From Blastobasis lacticolella (taxonomy: Eukaryota > Arthropoda > Insecta > Lepidoptera > Blastobasidae): a stretch of 64,000 nucleotides of DNA. The position numbers and the translations under genes were made by a program. Positions 61,565 to 64,000 of the stretch are shown here, in pieces (position 1 is the first letter of the stretch; every line of letters starts with the position of its first letter). The notes beneath the pieces were generated by a model. It saw nothing but the letters and a program-made list of their open reading frames with translations, was not told the origin of the DNA and searched no databases. The stretch lies in contig LR990043.1 in NCBI GenBank assembly GCA_905147135.1, positions 22,073,584 to 22,137,583 of the forward strand, given 5' to 3'.

Positions 61565-64000
61565 CCCTGAATTTTTATGAACATTAAAAGCGAATAAAAA
61601 TTCGTCTAAGTACTATTTATCTAAATATTTTCTTAAGTAACCAAAATGTTTCAAGGTATAATTTTAATCAATTGTTTATCCGAGTTTTCGATCAACCGTT
61701 TATTTGTCTATAAAATTATCATAAATATTTAACTATGTTTGATTTAGTTTGCTAATAACAAAATTTTTTTATACCAAGGCACTACTTTTAAGTCACTTCA
61801 TGCCCTAGTCGTAAGCTTCAGTTATTTTGAATGAACATGTACCTACACTTGTGTTACACAAATGTGTTAAGTCAGACGAACTGCAATTCAGATTACGTTA
61901 AAACAGACACGTCGCGGTCGAGTTGACTGGTGGGTAAACCCATTCCAGCTCCAGGTCCACCACTACATTTTGCGCAAGTAGCAAAATAAAAAGAGAAAAA
62001 CAAATAATGCATTTTTAAAGATCATAGAGAGCGTGCGTTAACTATAGAGGGCAGCACAATAGCTTACACCAGAAACACCGTGCGGATAAAAAGAAACCTT
62101 CCAGACCTGTCTAGATTTGCATCTGTAAACTTATTATAATGAAGTTTTATTACCTATATGTTAAAAATGTTTATACCTAATAATGTTAAAATTGATAAAA
62201 TTTAATATGGATTTTAGTCAAACAACAATAAACGGCAGCATAGCCTAATTACATAGAGGTCAAAGGCTCTTCAATTCTGGGCATGTCTAAGAAGTTCAGG
62301 ATCATAAAATATTTCGAATGTTCAGATAATGGTACCTAAAGTATTGTTTAATAAGTGCCTATTTAAATTAGCTTTAAAGACACATTCGAATCGCACACAA
62401 AACTGCAATCCACCCGTGATTCATGAGTGTATGTAGTATTCTTCACCGCTTTATGCTTTGTTCACCGATTGCTGACGATTCTATGTCTTGCGACTTTCGT
62501 TAGTTTCAATATTTTGGGCAAACTAGGGGACAAGAAAAAGACTACAACGCGCGAACTAGCTGCAAAAGTGATTAGAGGTTTTACCTTACTCATTACTTAA
62601 GCAAAATTAAATCACAGATAATATTTTGTAATTTGTGACAGACAGCAAGCAAAGTAAAGACTAGCCAACGCGACGAAAAGTAAATAAAATACGTGAAATA
62701 CCTATGATGCGCGTGCACCTAAGATTCATTGAAGTGGTGTGTTTTATACTACAAACTTTGCTATTTCTACAAACATGTGACCACATATAACATTAAACAT
62801 ATTTGTGCATAAATTCATTGCATTTCTAAATGCTTTTAAATTACCTATGCAGATTTTGTTTATAATTTTTTATTTTATTTTTACGTAGCCATGATATAAC
62901 TTATAAGAGACTATTCGTTAGAAATTATTAGAATTTTACACCATCAGATTTATGTACCTATTTTTCTTTGATGTGTTGGAACATCCACAAATGCACCAAT
63001 AATTTATTTGCCTAACTACGAGTAAATAATTTATAAAACTTATGACGTTAATCTCAAGTTTTTATACGATATATTTCGGATTAGCGCCACTAATTGGCAG
63101 CTCCTCCACCCCGCATTTTGCCTGTATATAAAAGTTATCTCCAATTTTACGATTATATATATTCTTAAGTCATGGCAAGCGTCAATAGCGCGATATAAAT
63201 ACCAGTAGCGCCATCTCTCGTATGCGTTAAGTAACTCCGGCCCCCATACAATCACTATACCTATACGTAAAAATGTCCGTTGATGGTATTTCTTTATTTA
63301 TGTTTGAATTATATTGTTATTCTCACCTAACAGACAACAAGATAATGGAAATAAAGTGTTCACCGCTACTTCCATACATATTTAATACACAACAAAATAA
63401 CTATCAACGCAACGCAGTAACTATCAAACCACGCAACGACCCCAACGCGGTCCCCAACAACAGACAGTGCGACTCAAGAGGAAAATCTATAAGGTAGGAC
63501 TATTCTGCGAACCTTAAAAAGTATATTACGATCGCTAGGATTCCTATTAATTGAGAACTGATCATACGAATGATTTTTTGAACTATCCAGAAATACTCGG
63601 AACTCACAGGCGCAAGGAACCGTATAATACCTAAAAAGCATATATGCTTAAGACAAACCTCCTACCTAAATATAAGGAACGAATGAATTGCTAACCCTAT
63701 GAATGCCGTCGGTCACCTTAGGAATTTTAAGACGTTAATGACAACTTTTGGTGTCACAATATTACGTGTTTTTCAAATACCTAAGTAATTAAAAGTCAAC
63801 TTGTATATAGTTAAATTAGTACCAACTTCATTCCATCACAATCATACATGTACACATTCTCTAATGATAAGTAAGGCGAGTGAATCCTGTAAACGTTTAC
63901 GTGTTAATATGAGCTATTTTCCTTATCCTTTAAAAGCATGTACAACCTAGTTCCTGTAATTGAGATCGATGAAGTAAATAATTGGTAAATTTTGATGACA
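61565..64000. other. no gene recognised
   Basis: AT-rich DNA to the end of the window. The frames at 63040-63255 and 63273-63497 have no domain or splice context. Confidence 0.5.

Noticed and set aside
60979..61570. 3' LTR with polypurine tract of an endogenous retroelement
   Set aside because: The TGTAACAG-like minus-strand start and G-rich run at about 61558 are suggestive, but no matching LTR, primer-binding site or gag/pol frame was seen.

Overview
The window looks like nuclear DNA of a moth or butterfly (Lepidoptera). It is AT-rich, and its genes have short exons and GT-AG introns. It is saturated with repeats typical of Lepidoptera: tRNA-headed SINEs, RTE-type and CR1/Jockey-type LINE 3' ends (several with GAT-repeat tails), Helitron ends closing in GCTAGT, and short inverted-repeat DNA transposons. 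No bacterial, organellar or viral gene set was seen. Family assignments come from reading motifs by eye; no database search was possible.

Region 1 (about 1.1-18.5 kb) is a birth-and-death cluster of papain-like (C1A, cathepsin-L-type) cysteine protease genes. Six copies can be reconstructed. Two are open over all six exons: gene B (minus strand, 6814-10110, 328 aa) and gene C (plus strand, 15174-18335, 335 aa). Four are broken: A (1148-2570; lost start, frameshift, missing exons), A2 (3622-4810; shredded by three insertions), E (10758-12262; nonsense codons, catalytic Cys deleted, LINE inside) and D (13862-14441; catalytic Cys changed to Arg). Exon borders and intron phases agree between copies, so the models support each other. 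The encoded enzymes would be secreted or lysosomal zymogens with an I29 (ERFNIN) inhibitory propeptide. Nested insertions allow part of the cluster's history to be ordered.

Region 2 (about 18.5-39 kb) contains almost no recognisable coding sequence. It holds a mosaic of SINEs, LINE tails, a Harbinger-like MITE family with CWG target duplications, a long-TIR MITE at 23.0-23.2 kb, foldback elements, GC-rich palindromes and a clean 104-bp tandem array at 36.8-37.2 kb.

Region 3 (about 39-64 kb) has one convincing host exon, at 39268-39403 on the minus strand. It encodes the start of an immunoglobulin V-type domain resembling insect Sidestep-like cell-surface proteins. A much weaker candidate upstream exon lies near 45.4-45.5 kb with a matching splice phase. 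The surroundings would then be very long introns. The rest is repeat debris, two minisatellites, a degenerate tandem array of roughly 150-bp units (57.9-58.4 kb), a 293-bp tandem duplication (60.98-61.56 kb) and long stretches where I see nothing.

The genes do not form a pathway. The biology is local duplication, decay and possible gene conversion of a protease family, next to the long introns of an unrelated cell-adhesion gene. The least explained items are a pair of paralogous microexons (294-329 and 18870-18899, minus strand) on either side of the protease cluster, and the near-identity of GC-rich exon 1 between protease copies whose other exons have diverged.
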